NCBI GenBank assembly: GCA_026003075.1
Contig: BPGO01000016.1
Location: 1 to 46,284 of the forward strand
Direction of reading: 5' to 3'
Length of the DNA stretch: 46,284 nucleotides
DNA from: Fimbriimonadales bacterium
GTDB taxonomy: Bacteria > Armatimonadota > Fimbriimonadia > Fimbriimonadales > GBS-DC
Under the pieces are notes generated by a model that did not search any database, was not told the DNA's origin, and saw only the letters and a list, made by a program, of their open reading frames with translations. This document shows, in pieces, positions 8,071 through 16,766 of the stretch; the stretch's first letter is position 1, and each line of letters opens with the position of its first letter. A program made the position numbers and the translations under genes.

Positions 8071-11000
8071 CGTGTAATCACTATTGGGGTGGTTGCCCGT
8101 GCCACGCGCCCCTCACTGTCGACGGCTTCGATATACGCCATGTAGTGCCCAGGCGGCAGAGCGCGTTCTTGGGAGTCGCGTCCGTTCCATGTCAGGCTCT
8201 GGACACCTACGCCTGCAGCACGGCTGGGCTGCAGGACGCGCACCGTCTCGCCGCGCATGGAGCGGATTTCGGCGCGTACGGTCGCCTCGCCCGTGAGCTG
8301 GAACTGGATAATCGCTTGCCCGCCGCGCGTTGTGGCGGCGGCGAGGTTCGTAATGCGCACGGGCGCAGCGACGCTTGGCTCGATTGCCACGCGCAGGGTC
8401 TGTGCCTCCACGGGGTTGAACCGATAGAACTCACGCTGACGCATATCGACTCGCTCGCCTGTGATGGGGTTCTCCAAGTAGATTCGCCATCGGCGCGGGG
8501 TGTTGTTGGGAATGCGCCATGTGAGGGTATGCTCGCGGTTCGGTTCGGCGGGCACAATTTGAAGTGTCCACTCCTGCTTGCCCGTGCTGGGTTTGACGCT
8601 TTGCGTGAGCAGGCGTCCACCCTCCTCTTGCACGCCGAATAGGCTCATCCCCGGCAGAGCGGGTGGGGCGTCGTGTAGGTAGGCATAGGCGCGTGTGCGC
8701 ACAGCGTTATCCAGCCCCAGCGTCGCGACGCCGCCCCCGATAGGCGACTGCAAAATCAGTTCCATCGCCCACGCGGGTTCGCTCACCGCAGCGCGAGAAC
8801 GCCCTGTGCTACCCACAGGGGGGGGCACCAGCAGCGTGACGCCTTCAGGACGCAAGACGCGAATCCAGTAGGCGCGTCCCGGCTCCAGCTGCGTCGCCTG
8901 CACATAGGCGCCAAACGCACCCAGCGTCCACACGCGACTACCCACCAGCGGCGGCTCGCCGCCGACGGACTCCGTCGCCGTCTCCCACGAAACCGGCGCA
9001 TTGAACTGATGCACCACCTGCAGGCTGCCCACCGGTACCGGCTGATTGAACGGGACTCCCACCAGATTCCAGCCGGGCTGCAACGCCATCGCGAAGGGAC
9101 GGTCGGTCGGGGCAGGCTCGCCCTGAATCGTGACATTAATCGGGCTACTCAGCTGCAGGAAGTATCCCACGCCCGGTGCGGGAGGCGGTGTAGCGGGATA
9201 GTAGGTGTAGTTGAACTGCTCCTGTCGCCACTGGGCAAGGCGCAACTGGCTGGCAGGGATATTCAGCAGTTTTGCCATATCTGGCTCAAACGGGCGTAGG
9301 GGCAAGCTAATCATGTGAAGCCCTGCCGCGCGACTCAGGTTGAAACTCCCCGCTGCCGTGTCCAAATATGCCTGCACATAGTGGAACCCGACGCCCGTGT
9401 TCGTACGCCAGACGCCAACCTCCGCGCCCTGTGCGTTGAAAAACCGCAGCGTCGCAACGCGCTCGCGCGCCAGTGCCTCCGTGGGGAACAGCGCGCCGAA
9501 TGCGCCTTTGTCTACCGTCGCGGTGCGGAGTTCCGTGCCAATCTGAATCTCTACCGTGCCGTTCTCTAGCCCAAACACCACGCCAAAGAAGTTATTGCGG
9601 AAGTTTGTACCCTGCACCTTGCTGCTTGGGTAATGAATGCGTACCCCCTCGGTGCCCACGCTGAAGTCCACGGCGAGCCGCTGATTGGCGGTCTCCGAGC
9701 CAACAAAACTGGGCACCACCGTACCCGTGCCCACGCGAATATCCACACGCTCATACTGCGGCGAAAGCGTGAGGCGGTTGAAGTTGTAGTCCCAGTAGAT
9801 CGGATAGCAGGTTCCGTTGAGGAGCGTTTCGTCCCAGCTGTTGCCCACCCGCGTGGTCTGGAAATAGGTCAAAAACACCGTGAATACGGCTTGCTCATCG
9901 GGTTGTAGCCCCGAAACATAGGGGAACACCTGCGCGTGGAGCTTGCGCCCGTAGGTCACGCTGGTATCCAGAATATACTGCCGTCGCACCCAGGTATCGA
10001 AAGGAACACCCTCAACGGTCGGGTTCGGGTTGCCCGCGATGGCGGCGAGGGTCTGTTTGGCGAGGTTCAGCAGCGCGACCGAGTCGCCTCGCAAACTGGG
10101 GGTGTAGTTCTGGTAGTACCGTTGGTTGAACTCTCGGAAGAAGCTGGGGTACTCCGTAGCGACTTTGAGCCACACGGAGCCTGCCATCTGATAGCGCACG
10201 AGCCACAATCCACCCGTGGTGCCCCCTGCTATGGGCGCTTGGCGCAGGGAAGGCGCGATAAAACTCGGGCTGCCCAGCGTCGGCTGGTTCCACGCATCGT
10301 AGTAGGGGCGGGCATCATAGGTGTTGTCCAGCACCTGATCAATAAAATCGGGGTTTAACCCCGCAAGGTTGCGGAAGGCGGGGCTTCGAGCAATGCGCGT
10401 CGTGACCGCACGGGCGAAGCCCTCTTCCCACACATCATAAAACGGCGCTACATCCGCATGGAACGCCCGTACAACCAGGTTCAGCAGGTTCACCGCCGCC
10501 GCTTCGCGCGCGTTGTAGATGGGAAACAGGAAACGGTTGTTGCTCACATCGTAAATCCCACCCACTACCGCATCGCGGTCGCCAATCGTGTCGTCATAGT
10601 TCACGACCTGAATCGTGAGGGTGCGGGCAGGTTTGCCATACTCGGCTTCCACCAGCGCAGGCACAGCGTCCAAAATGCTCTGGAGCAGTGCCTTATAGCC
10701 CGACGGGAAGGGGTCGTCGCCGTCCACAATCTGGAAAGTGAGCGTGCCGTTGCCCAGTCCATCGGAGCGTGTGCGCGTGGGCAGAATTAGTTCCCCGTTC
10801 CGACGCAGCACAACCGTGTGAACAATTGGCAAGCGGTAGTCTTCGGGCAGCAAACCGAGTTGTTTGTAGAGTCGGATTTGCGCCCGTGCGCCTTGTATCT
10901 GTGCGCGCGTTGCCCGCTCCACTTGCGCCCGTATCAAACGGTCGATGGCGTCGGGCGAACGCCCCACACGGTCAATGTCCACCACAATCACATTCTGCGG

Positions 11001-11120
11001 ACCGTTGCTGACCGTTTCGAAGGGACGGTTCACGAGATTACGATAAACCTGCGCGTAGAGTGCTGGACACAGCAAAACCGCTGCCAGCGCGCCGAACATC
11101 CGTTTCATCCCTGCATTCAT
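8067..11120 (-). CDS. Large secreted protein with C-terminal FlgD-like Ig domain
   Basis: 1017 residues. A signal peptide (MKRMFGALAAVLLCPALYAQ) leads a long N-terminal region that I cannot assign. Around the middle are GLHMISLPLRPF and GWNLVGVPF, repeated beta motifs common in cell-surface proteins of this kind. The last 90 residues form a FlgD Ig-like fold (IRSMRGETVRVLQ to LPPGHYMAYIEAVDSEGR), often seen at the C-terminus of exported proteins. Start: ATG 11120 has AGAGGGA just upstream; the frame extends 9 codons further without a site. A -10 box lies at 11189-11196. Likely surface or extracellular, function unknown. Confidence 0.7.
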   Translation of the reverse strand: MNAGMKRMFGALAAVLLCPALYAQVYRNLVNRPFETVSNGPQNVIVVDIDRVGRSPDAIDRLIRAQVERATRAQIQGARAQIRLYKQLGLLPEDYRLPIVHTVVLRRNGELILPTRTRSDGLGNGTLTFQIVDGDDPFPSGYKALLQSILDAVPALVEAEYGKPARTLTIQVVNYDDTIGDRDAVVGGIYDVSNNRFLFPIYNAREAAAVNLLNLVVRAFHADVAPFYDVWEEGFARAVTTRIARSPAFRNLAGLNPDFIDQVLDNTYDARPYYDAWNQPTLGSPSFIAPSLRQAPIAGGTTGGLWLVRYQMAGSVWLKVATEYPSFFREFNQRYYQNYTPSLRGDSVALLNLAKQTLAAIAGNPNPTVEGVPFDTWVRRQYILDTSVTYGRKLHAQVFPYVSGLQPDEQAVFTVFLTYFQTTRVGNSWDETLLNGTCYPIYWDYNFNRLTLSPQYERVDIRVGTGTVVPSFVGSETANQRLAVDFSVGTEGVRIHYPSSKVQGTNFRNNFFGVVFGLENGTVEIQIGTELRTATVDKGAFGALFPTEALARERVATLRFFNAQGAEVGVWRTNTGVGFHYVQAYLDTAAGSFNLSRAAGLHMISLPLRPFEPDMAKLLNIPASQLRLAQWRQEQFNYTYYPATPPPAPGVGYFLQLSSPINVTIQGEPAPTDRPFAMALQPGWNLVGVPFNQPVPVGSLQVVHQFNAPVSWETATESVGGEPPLVGSRVWTLGAFGAYVQATQLEPGRAYWIRVLRPEGVTLLVPPPVGSTGRSRAAVSEPAWAMELILQSPIGGGVATLGLDNAVRTRAYAYLHDAPPALPGMSLFGVQEEGGRLLTQSVKPSTGKQEWTLQIVPAEPNREHTLTWRIPNNTPRRWRIYLENPITGERVDMRQREFYRFNPVEAQTLRVAIEPSVAAPVRITNLAAATTRGGQAIIQFQLTGEATVRAEIRSMRGETVRVLQPSRAAGVGVQSLTWNGRDSQERALPPGHYMAYIEAVDSEGRVARATTPIVITR

Positions 11121-11188
11121 CGTTCCCTCTCTTAGACGCGCACGCACGCCATCGGTTTTAGGGTAGGCGGTCTTGCTCCCTTCCTCAG

Positions 11189-11196
11189 ATTATACC
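11189..11196 (-). promoter_or_regulatory. Extended -10 box (GGTATAAT on the minus strand)
   Basis: It lies about 69 bases upstream of the start of the large secreted protein, leaving a leader that contains a normal RBS. The motif is identical to the boxes before 11322, 12788 and 36055. Confidence 0.5.
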
Positions 11197-11304
11197 ACTC
11201 GGAAGACGGTAGACCCTCTATAATGAATTCGGAAGTCAATCGACAATTATATTTTCCCATTTAGATATTTCGCCAGAATACCTTGCATTTTGCAATCTGC
11301 ATGG

Positions 11305-11312
11305 GGTATAAT
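11305..11312 (+). promoter_or_regulatory. Extended -10 box (GGTATAAT), leaderless start predicted
   Basis: Nine bases separate the box from ATG 11322, and no Shine-Dalgarno sequence is present. A weak -35 (TTGCAT, 11283-11288) lies 18 bases before TATAAT. Confidence 0.6.
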
Positions 11313-11321
11313 CTCTATACT

Positions 11322-11996
11322 ATGAAACCCATCGAAGCACTGAAGCAGTACCGGAAGCAAGAGGGTTTCACTATCGAAGAGCTCGTGGCAGTGGCAAACA
11401 GTCTGCTGGAGCAGTGGGCGCCCATTCAACCGCGTTATAAGGTGGTGCCCTTCCCAGATGTACGTACGGTGCGGTTCTACACCGCGCATCGGCTCATCGA
11501 CCCGCCGACGCGCCGTCGGGGGAACCGTGTCCTGTACGACTATCATCATCTACTGCAGCTGGTGACTCTCAAGACCCTGCAAGCGCAGTACATTCCGCTG
11601 CGTGCGGTTCGCCGCATGATGGAGGGGAAAACGGACGAGGATCTGGAGCAGCTCATCGAGTCTGTGTTGGAGCAGCGTTCCGACGCCGCGCTGGCAAAGC
11701 AGATGGGCGAAGCCGCGAAGGCGATGGTCAACGAGTCGGCGGTCGTGTACACCTCAGTAGCGCGACCGTCCGATAGTCCGTACCCCACCCCCGTGGAAGC
11801 ACACCAGTTCGTACTGACCAACTGGGCGGTGCTGACGGTAGACCCTCAAGCGGCGCGCCAAGCCAACATCACCGAGATCAATCGCATCGCGGACATGGTG
11901 CGCCTGAGCTTGCAGAAAGCCTACCACGAGCATAACGACGGTGAAACGAAGCCTGTGGCTACGACAACAGGCAAATCTCGAACGCGAAATCGCTAA
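11322..11996 (+). CDS. MerR-like transcriptional regulator
   Basis: 224 residues. The N-terminal half has a MerR-type winged-helix arrangement: [17 protein letters not shown], then [13 protein letters not shown] (the usual R-Y-Y/H segment) and [20 protein letters not shown], followed by a helix that would link the dimer. The C-terminal half is a helical region with no ligand pocket I can name. ATG 11322 is chosen because the -10 box fits a leaderless mRNA; the frame extends 13 codons upstream over the promoter. The next gene, a nucleoside phosphorylase, starts 7 bases later without its own visible signals, so the two probably form an operon. Confidence 0.7.
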   Translation: MKPIEALKQYRKQEGFTIEELVAVANSLLEQWAPIQPRYKVVPFPDVRTVRFYTAHRLIDPPTRRRGNRVLYDYHHLLQLVTLKTLQAQYIPLRAVRRMMEGKTDEDLEQLIESVLEQRSDAALAKQMGEAAKAMVNESAVVYTSVARPSDSPYPTPVEAHQFVLTNWAVLTVDPQAARQANITEINRIADMVRLSLQKAYHEHNDGETKPVATTTGKSRTRNR

Positions 11997-12003
11997 TCGA
12001 TAG

Positions 12004-12729
12004 ATGAAAATAGCGATTATCGGTGGGACAGGAGTGCAGAGCCTGCCGGGCTGGGCACTTCATGCAGAACACGCCCTATCGGGCGGCGTCTATCTGTACG
12101 AAGGGAGCCTGAACGGCGAGCCTGCGCTCCTGCTCCCTCGCCACTCCAAGGGACACAAAGTGCCTCCGCACCGTATCCCACACGCGCAGCATGTGCGAAT
12201 CCTTAAAGATCATGGCGTGCAAGCGGTGCTGGCAACGGCTGCTGTCGGCTCGCTGCGCACCGACTGGAACGCGGGCACCATCGTCATTCTCAGCGATTTT
12301 CTGGATTTTATGCGTGAGGTGAATACACTCTACCATGACGAAGTGGTGCACACCGACTTCACCACCCCCTTCTCGCCGATTCTGCGCGACGCCTTGATTC
12401 AGGCGGCACAGCAGTTGCAAATCCCCATGCAGCCCGAAGGCGTCTATGTGTGCGCCCCCGGACCTCGCTACGAAACGCCTGCAGAAATCCGAATGTTTCG
12501 GATGCTGGGGGGCGATGTGATTGGCATGACCGTGGTGCCCGAAGCCATCCTGTGCCGTGAGGCGGGTATCCACTACGCCGCCGTGTCAATCGTAACCAAC
12601 CTCGGCGCAGGCCTCAGCGGACAGCCCCTGACCCACGAAGAGGTGACGCACGTGATGCAACAAGCAACGGAAACCATCGCCCAACTGTTTACCCATACCC
12701 TGCGTATCCTCCGAGCAACGCCCCTGTAA
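12004..12729 (+). CDS. Purine nucleoside / methylthioinosine phosphorylase family
   Basis: 241 residues of the trimeric PNP/MTAP family, which splits purine nucleosides with phosphate. Visible: IGGTGVQSL at the N-terminus, LPRHSKGHKVPPHRI for phosphate and sugar binding, GPRYETPAEIRM and IGMTVVPE. The base-binding segment is TNLGAG, with Asn as in 6-oxopurine phosphorylases, rather than the TDYD of adenine-cleaving MTAP. Hypoxanthine or guanine nucleosides, possibly methylthioinosine, are therefore the more likely substrates. An MTA/SAH deaminase-like amidohydrolase is encoded at 30852-32204. No clear RBS; likely translated as part of the regulator operon. Confidence 0.82.
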   Translation: MKIAIIGGTGVQSLPGWALHAEHALSGGVYLYEGSLNGEPALLLPRHSKGHKVPPHRIPHAQHVRILKDHGVQAVLATAAVGSLRTDWNAGTIVILSDFLDFMREVNTLYHDEVVHTDFTTPFSPILRDALIQAAQQLQIPMQPEGVYVCAPGPRYETPAEIRMFRMLGGDVIGMTVVPEAILCREAGIHYAAVSIVTNLGAGLSGQPLTHEEVTHVMQQATETIAQLFTHTLRILRATPL

Positions 12730-12767
12730 AACTATTCCACACCTTGTACTCGACACTGCGTGGATTT

Positions 12768-12775
12768 GGTATAAT
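12768..12775 (+). promoter_or_regulatory. Extended -10 box (GGTATAAT)
   Basis: It ends 12 bases before ATG 12788, predicting a leader of only about five bases. There is no Shine-Dalgarno sequence for the helicase gene. Confidence 0.55.
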
Positions 12776-12787
12776 ACTCTTCTCACC

Positions 12788-14881
12788 ATGAGTCGTCTGT
12801 GGCGTGATGTAGAAGCCGCTTTCCAGCGTCTGGAGGCGCAGGCTGGGTTCGAATCGCGTCCTGCCCAAAAGCAATTGGCGCGATTCGTGTGCGAGCGGTT
12901 GGAAGGCAGAAGTTCGGGGATGGTGGAAGCCCCTACAGGAATTGGAAAAAGCCTCGCCGTGTTGCTGCCTGCCATCGCCTACGCCCTGCAAGAGAAAAAA
13001 CGCATCGTGATTAGCACCTACACCAATGTACTGGCGGAGCAGTACTGGCGCAAAGACCTGCCCCTCGCGCTGAGCCTGTTCCCGAACGCACCGTCGGTCG
13101 CGCTGGCGATGGGGCGCAGCCGCTACGCCTGCCTCGATGTGATACGCAGTAATAAAATCAAGCGCGTGAAGCCCGAACTGGTTCGATTCCTGCAAGAGTG
13201 GACAAGCGTGGCACAGGAAGGCGTGGAAGCGGAGTTGAACGAGTTCTTGCGACGCAAGGCAATTCCTGAGAATCTGATACGCGGTGTATGGGACGAAATC
13301 GCTGTGCCCGGTGCATGTCGTGCAAAAGTGTGCGAATATTACGCTAACTGTTTTTATTATGAAGCACGCCGCCGCGCTGCCAAAGCAGGCGTCGTGATTA
13401 CCAACCATGCCTTCGTGTTGACGGACGCAGTCGTGCGCGCAAGCACAGACAACACGAAATCGCTGTTGGACGACTACGACTTCCTGATAATCGACGAGGC
13501 GCACGATATGCTCGAGGCCGCCGCCAGTGCGCTGGAGTTTGACTTGGATCAGCACCTCATCGAGACGCTGATTGCCCATGCCGTCACGATGAGCAACCAG
13601 ATTGACAACGCTCTCACAAGTGAGAATTCGCCGATGGGGTTTCTGCTATCGATTCAAAAACTGGTGGAGCAGTTCTCAGCGCGTTGTCGGGAGGCTTTCG
13701 TGTCGACCAGCATGCCCGAGATTCCGCAGGGGGGTGTGGCGACGCGCGTTGCGCCTGCGGAATTGGCGCATCAGCCCGCGCTCGCCCCAGTGTTCCGGAG
13801 CGATTGGCATCAACACATCACCCACGCTGCCGACACGCTGTGCGCTGAAATCGGTGGATTCCTACGCGAGCTGGAGCAAACCTATCGCGATTTGAAATCC
13901 CAACTGACTCCAGGGCAAAGCGAAGCGGTCAGCGAGATTATCCAGCAGTTCCGCTCGGAGTTTACGCTGATTTTGCAGAACCTGCAACGCCTCAAGGAGC
14001 CAGAAAAAGGCGTGTGCTGGTTGGAGCCAACCGAGCAAGGCTGGAAAGCGTGCTACGAACCGCTCATCTTAGCCGACTGGCTGCGCGAACATCTCTGGAG
14101 CCGCCAACCCGCGGTATTACTGAGTGCAACGCTCACGGTGGATGGACGGTTCGATTTCTTCGAGCAGCAACTCGGGCTTTCAACGCCTCACCAGCTGCGT
14201 TTGCCCCATGTCTTCGACTACCGTCGCCAGTGTGCGCTCTACTTGCCTCCAGCTGGGGTTATTCCCGAACCGCCCCGCAGCGCCCAAGAGCTGGGCGCCA
14301 GCACATACTACCAACGGCTTGCCGAGGAGATTACCGCCCTGATACGCCTCACGCACGGGCGCGCGCTGGTGCTGTTCGCCTCACGCCACGAGATGTACGA
14401 AGTACGCCAGCGCATCCCATCCCTGCCCGGTATTCGGATTCTGGTGCAGGGCGATGGTTCCAACGCCGATTTGTCGAAGCAGTTTCGCGAGGATGTGCAT
14501 TCGGTGCTGTTTGGCGTGCGTTCGTTCTGGACGGGGTTCGACGCGCCGGGGGAGACCCTGATGAACCTGATCCTGACGCGAATCCCGTTTGAAGTGCCCA
14601 CAACGCCGCTCCAGCGAGCGCGGCAAGCGTGGTTTGAAGCACGCGGCGAAAACGCTTTTGTCGCATGGTCGTTGCCAATGGTGAAACAGCAGATGCGTCA
14701 AGGCTTCGGTCGGCTCATTCGGCGCTCGAACGATACGGGTATCGTGGCGATTCTGGATCCCCGCATGCGCACGAAGTCCTACGGCACTCTGATTCTCCGC
14801 AATCTGCCGACGGGCATCCCGATTTTCGATTCGCAGGCTGACCTGGCGCAGTGGTTTCACCAAAACGCGAAAACCACCTGA
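12788..14881 (+). CDS. dinG: DinG-family ATP-dependent DNA helicase
   Basis: A 697-residue superfamily 2 helicase of the XPD/DinG group, which unwinds DNA 5' to 3' and acts in repair. Visible: Walker A VEAPTGIGKS (46-55), four cysteines for an iron-sulfur cluster (C115, C177, C182, C188), DEAH (236-239), the SATL motif and the C-terminal helicase lobe ending in QMRQGFGRLIRRSNDTG. There is no exonuclease domain, so it is the short DinG form. The short distance to the -10 box suggests a nearly leaderless mRNA. Its neighbour downstream is a transposase-derived protein. Confidence 0.85.
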   Translation: MSRLWRDVEAAFQRLEAQAGFESRPAQKQLARFVCERLEGRSSGMVEAPTGIGKSLAVLLPAIAYALQEKKRIVISTYTNVLAEQYWRKDLPLALSLFPNAPSVALAMGRSRYACLDVIRSNKIKRVKPELVRFLQEWTSVAQEGVEAELNEFLRRKAIPENLIRGVWDEIAVPGACRAKVCEYYANCFYYEARRRAAKAGVVITNHAFVLTDAVVRASTDNTKSLLDDYDFLIIDEAHDMLEAAASALEFDLDQHLIETLIAHAVTMSNQIDNALTSENSPMGFLLSIQKLVEQFSARCREAFVSTSMPEIPQGGVATRVAPAELAHQPALAPVFRSDWHQHITHAADTLCAEIGGFLRELEQTYRDLKSQLTPGQSEAVSEIIQQFRSEFTLILQNLQRLKEPEKGVCWLEPTEQGWKACYEPLILADWLREHLWSRQPAVLLSATLTVDGRFDFFEQQLGLSTPHQLRLPHVFDYRRQCALYLPPAGVIPEPPRSAQELGASTYYQRLAEEITALIRLTHGRALVLFASRHEMYEVRQRIPSLPGIRILVQGDGSNADLSKQFREDVHSVLFGVRSFWTGFDAPGETLMNLILTRIPFEVPTTPLQRARQAWFEARGENAFVAWSLPMVKQQMRQGFGRLIRRSNDTGIVAILDPRMRTKSYGTLILRNLPTGIPIFDSQADLAQWFHQNAKTT

Positions 14882-14909
14882 AAAACGGGCAGGAATTCGC
14901 CTCCAGTGA

Positions 14910-14917
14910 GGTATACT
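14910..14917 (+). promoter_or_regulatory. Extended -10 box (GGTATACT)
   Basis: It lies 30 bases before ATG 14948, leaving a leader of about 24 bases that contains a strong RBS (GGTGGAGG at 14935-14942). Confidence 0.55.
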
Positions 14918-14947
14918 TACCATGTCGCCGCTTGGGTGGAGGCGTGC

Positions 14948-15679
14948 ATGGCGAAGAAACCGTCTCGGAGTTCGCAACAGCGCGTGGCGAAGTCGCCTTT
15001 TGAGAGGTTGCGCACCACAGGGTCCAGCGCATATAGGCTGTATGCGCTCGTAGCCTTCTATGCACGCGCGAAGAAAAACCTCTTCGACGACGAAGTCACG
15101 GCACTCTTCTCCCAGGTACTGCCTGAGGTGTGCCAGAGCTACGAATACGAACTCATCGCCTATCGCGTGATGCCGAACCAAGTACACCTCATCGTGGGCT
15201 TTAAGCCGACCGATGCGATTGCCGATGTGGTCAGCAACATCAAGCGCAGCACGGCGCACCGCCTGTTCGAGGGCATCCCGCGTCTGGAGCCCGAAATCGG
15301 TAAGCGCAACTTCTGGGCAGAAGGCTATTTCGCCGAGACATTGGGACATACCCAGGTGGAACCCACCCTACGCATGTGGCAGAACCGCAGCCGCAACGAG
15401 GAACCGATCCTGATGCAAATTGTCTACGATTTGACCCACCCCCTTCACCCCAAACAAATTGAACGCGTGCTGGACGACTTGCTGCCCGCAGAGCGCGTAG
15501 TGATGCGCTTGCTGCACGGGTTGCAAGGCGAGCAGGTGCACACGCTGGAGCAAGCGGCGGAAAAGCTCTCTCTCAAGCCCGAAGAGATACACCAAATCGC
15601 CCAGGAGTCGATGGAAAAAATCCGCGCGCTGCTGCGCGAACGACGCACCGCACGCCCCGCCACAGGGAGGTCCGCATGA
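14948..15679 (+). CDS. Degenerate IS200/RAYT-type transposase domain fused to sigma region 4-like HTH
   Basis: 243 residues. Residues about 25-150 follow the Y1 (IS200/REP-associated) transposase layout: a hydrophobic strand, MPNQVHLIV (75-83) where active enzymes have H-hydrophobic-H, and FWAEGYFAETLGH (122-134), after which active enzymes place the catalytic Tyr. Here the first His is Gln, and the Tyr position in the helix VEPTLRMWQNR is Met or Trp, so strand-transfer chemistry is probably lost. Residues 178-228 (LPAERVVMRLLHGL to MEKIRALL) match sigma-70 region 4. I infer a domesticated DNA-binding regulator. Start: GGTGGAGG five bases before ATG 14948. It overlaps the HIT gene by four bases. 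Confidence 0.75.
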   Translation: MAKKPSRSSQQRVAKSPFERLRTTGSSAYRLYALVAFYARAKKNLFDDEVTALFSQVLPEVCQSYEYELIAYRVMPNQVHLIVGFKPTDAIADVVSNIKRSTAHRLFEGIPRLEPEIGKRNFWAEGYFAETLGHTQVEPTLRMWQNRSRNEEPILMQIVYDLTHPLHPKQIERVLDDLLPAERVVMRLLHGLQGEQVHTLEQAAEKLSLKPEEIHQIAQESMEKIRALLRERRTARPATGRSA

Positions 15680-16020
15680 GCGAGTGCCTGTTCTGCAAGT
15701 TCGTCAAGCGTGAGATCCCCACGCAGGTTGTCTACGAAGACGAGCACGCCTTCGCATTTCGTGACATCAATCCCCAAGCCCCCACGCATATTCTGGTGAT
15801 CCCACGCCTGCATATCGAGAACCTCGCCGCGATGGGAACGGAACACGAAACGCTGATGGGGCATCTGCTCTGGGTCTGTGCCGAAATCGCTCGGCAGGAA
15901 GGTATCGAGAGCGAGGGCTACCGCGTCGTACTCAACACCAATCGCGCGGCGGGGCAATCGGTGTATCATCTGCATTTTCATCTGCTGGGCGGCAGACAGA
16001 TGACCTGGCCCCCGGGCTAA
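15676..16020 (+). CDS. HIT family (HINT-like) hydrolase
   Basis: 114 residues, normal for the HINT branch of histidine-triad proteins, which hydrolyse nucleoside phosphoramidates and similar nucleotides in the cytoplasm. CLFCKFVKREIP at the N-terminus has the two cysteines usual for zinc-binding members. The active-site motif HLHFHLLGG sits near residues 98-106. The start codon overlaps the upstream stop (ATGA), so it is translated together with the transposase-derived protein; the functional link is unclear. Confidence 0.92.
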   Translation: MSECLFCKFVKREIPTQVVYEDEHAFAFRDINPQAPTHILVIPRLHIENLAAMGTEHETLMGHLLWVCAEIARQEGIESEGYRVVLNTNRAAGQSVYHLHFHLLGGRQMTWPPG

Positions 16021-16037
16021 ATTCCACGCCTACCTGC

Positions 16038-16045
16038 GGTATACT
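16038..16045 (+). promoter_or_regulatory. Extended -10 box (GGTATACT), leaderless start predicted
   Basis: Only seven bases separate the box from ATG 16053, so transcription should begin at the start codon. A GGGAGG at 16071-16076 upstream of a GTG at 16088 offers a competing but less likely start. Confidence 0.5.
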
Positions 16046-16052
16046 CCATGCC

Positions 16053-16766
16053 ATGCCGCAGGGCGCATCAGGGAGGATACCAAAAGCAGTGCGGGCAGGG
16101 GTATGCCTGTTGCTGCTGAGCCTTTCGGCATGTGCCCGATTCCCCGATACCCCCGCTGGGGGGGGCGTGCGCCGCATCGTGGTGGAGGTGCAGGTCGCAG
16201 GGCGCATCCGACCCGATTACCACTACTTCGTGCTGTTCAACCTGAGCAACGACCCTACCGGGCAATCCGGACCGGTGCCTGTGGTTACGCCGCCGTGGGG
16301 CAACGGCTTCGCCGCAGGCGCGTTCACACATTTTATGCGCTTCGACAACCTGCAGCCTGCGGGGGGCTACGCGCTCTACCGCGTGCAGCCGAATACCAAC
16401 CTCTCGGTGTTTCAGTATCTGGGCACGCCGCGCGTCAGCGAGCCAGTGAGCGCGAACTCCGACCGCTTACGCTTCGAAATCGACCTCACGCAGTTCATTC
16501 CGAACCCCGTCGATGCCGCGCAGATGCAGTACATTCAACTCAATATCCTTGCCACCGACCGCATCCCGATAGACCCGAACGATCTCAGCCCCAAGATAGT
16601 AGACGCACTGGGCGACCCGAACCTGGGGGTGAGCCAATATCTCAACTTGCGGATTGACCAGAACCGCATCGTGCGCAACGCGGACACGAACTTGGAGCCG
16701 CGCGGGGATGTCCCAGATCCCGATTTAGACATCGTCGACTGGCGAGTGGAGGTGCGTGCTTTATGA
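16053..16766 (+). CDS. Putative lipoprotein
   Basis: 237 residues. A hydrophobic signal segment (VCLLLLSLSAC, Cys about residue 27) gives a lipobox, so the protein is probably lipid-anchored. The rest is rich in beta-forming segments, Pro and Asn (VEVQVAGRIRPDYHYFVLFNLSN, IDLTQFIPNP). I recognise no family; similar beta-rich lipoproteins are often surface structural proteins. It overlaps the start of the MFS gene by four bases and is likely translationally coupled to it. Confidence 0.65.
   Translation: MPQGASGRIPKAVRAGVCLLLLSLSACARFPDTPAGGGVRRIVVEVQVAGRIRPDYHYFVLFNLSNDPTGQSGPVPVVTPPWGNGFAAGAFTHFMRFDNLQPAGGYALYRVQPNTNLSVFQYLGTPRVSEPVSANSDRLRFEIDLTQFIPNPVDAAQMQYIQLNILATDRIPIDPNDLSPKIVDALGDPNLGVSQYLNLRIDQNRIVRNADTNLEPRGDVPDPDLDIVDWRVEVRAL

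Noticed and set aside
12689..13579. 296-residue minus-strand frame
   Set aside because: It is a shadow of the DinG gene, which has all helicase motifs in the other strand.
14922..15053. Possible leaderless 43-codon frame starting at ATG 14922, four bases after a -10 box
   Set aside because: The distance is too short for the box to serve it, its product is Arg/Trp-rich without sense, and the overlapping gene from 14948 has a strong RBS.
14381..15349. 322-residue minus-strand frame
   Set aside because: It covers the end of dinG and the transposase-like gene in antisense and shows no domain or start signal.
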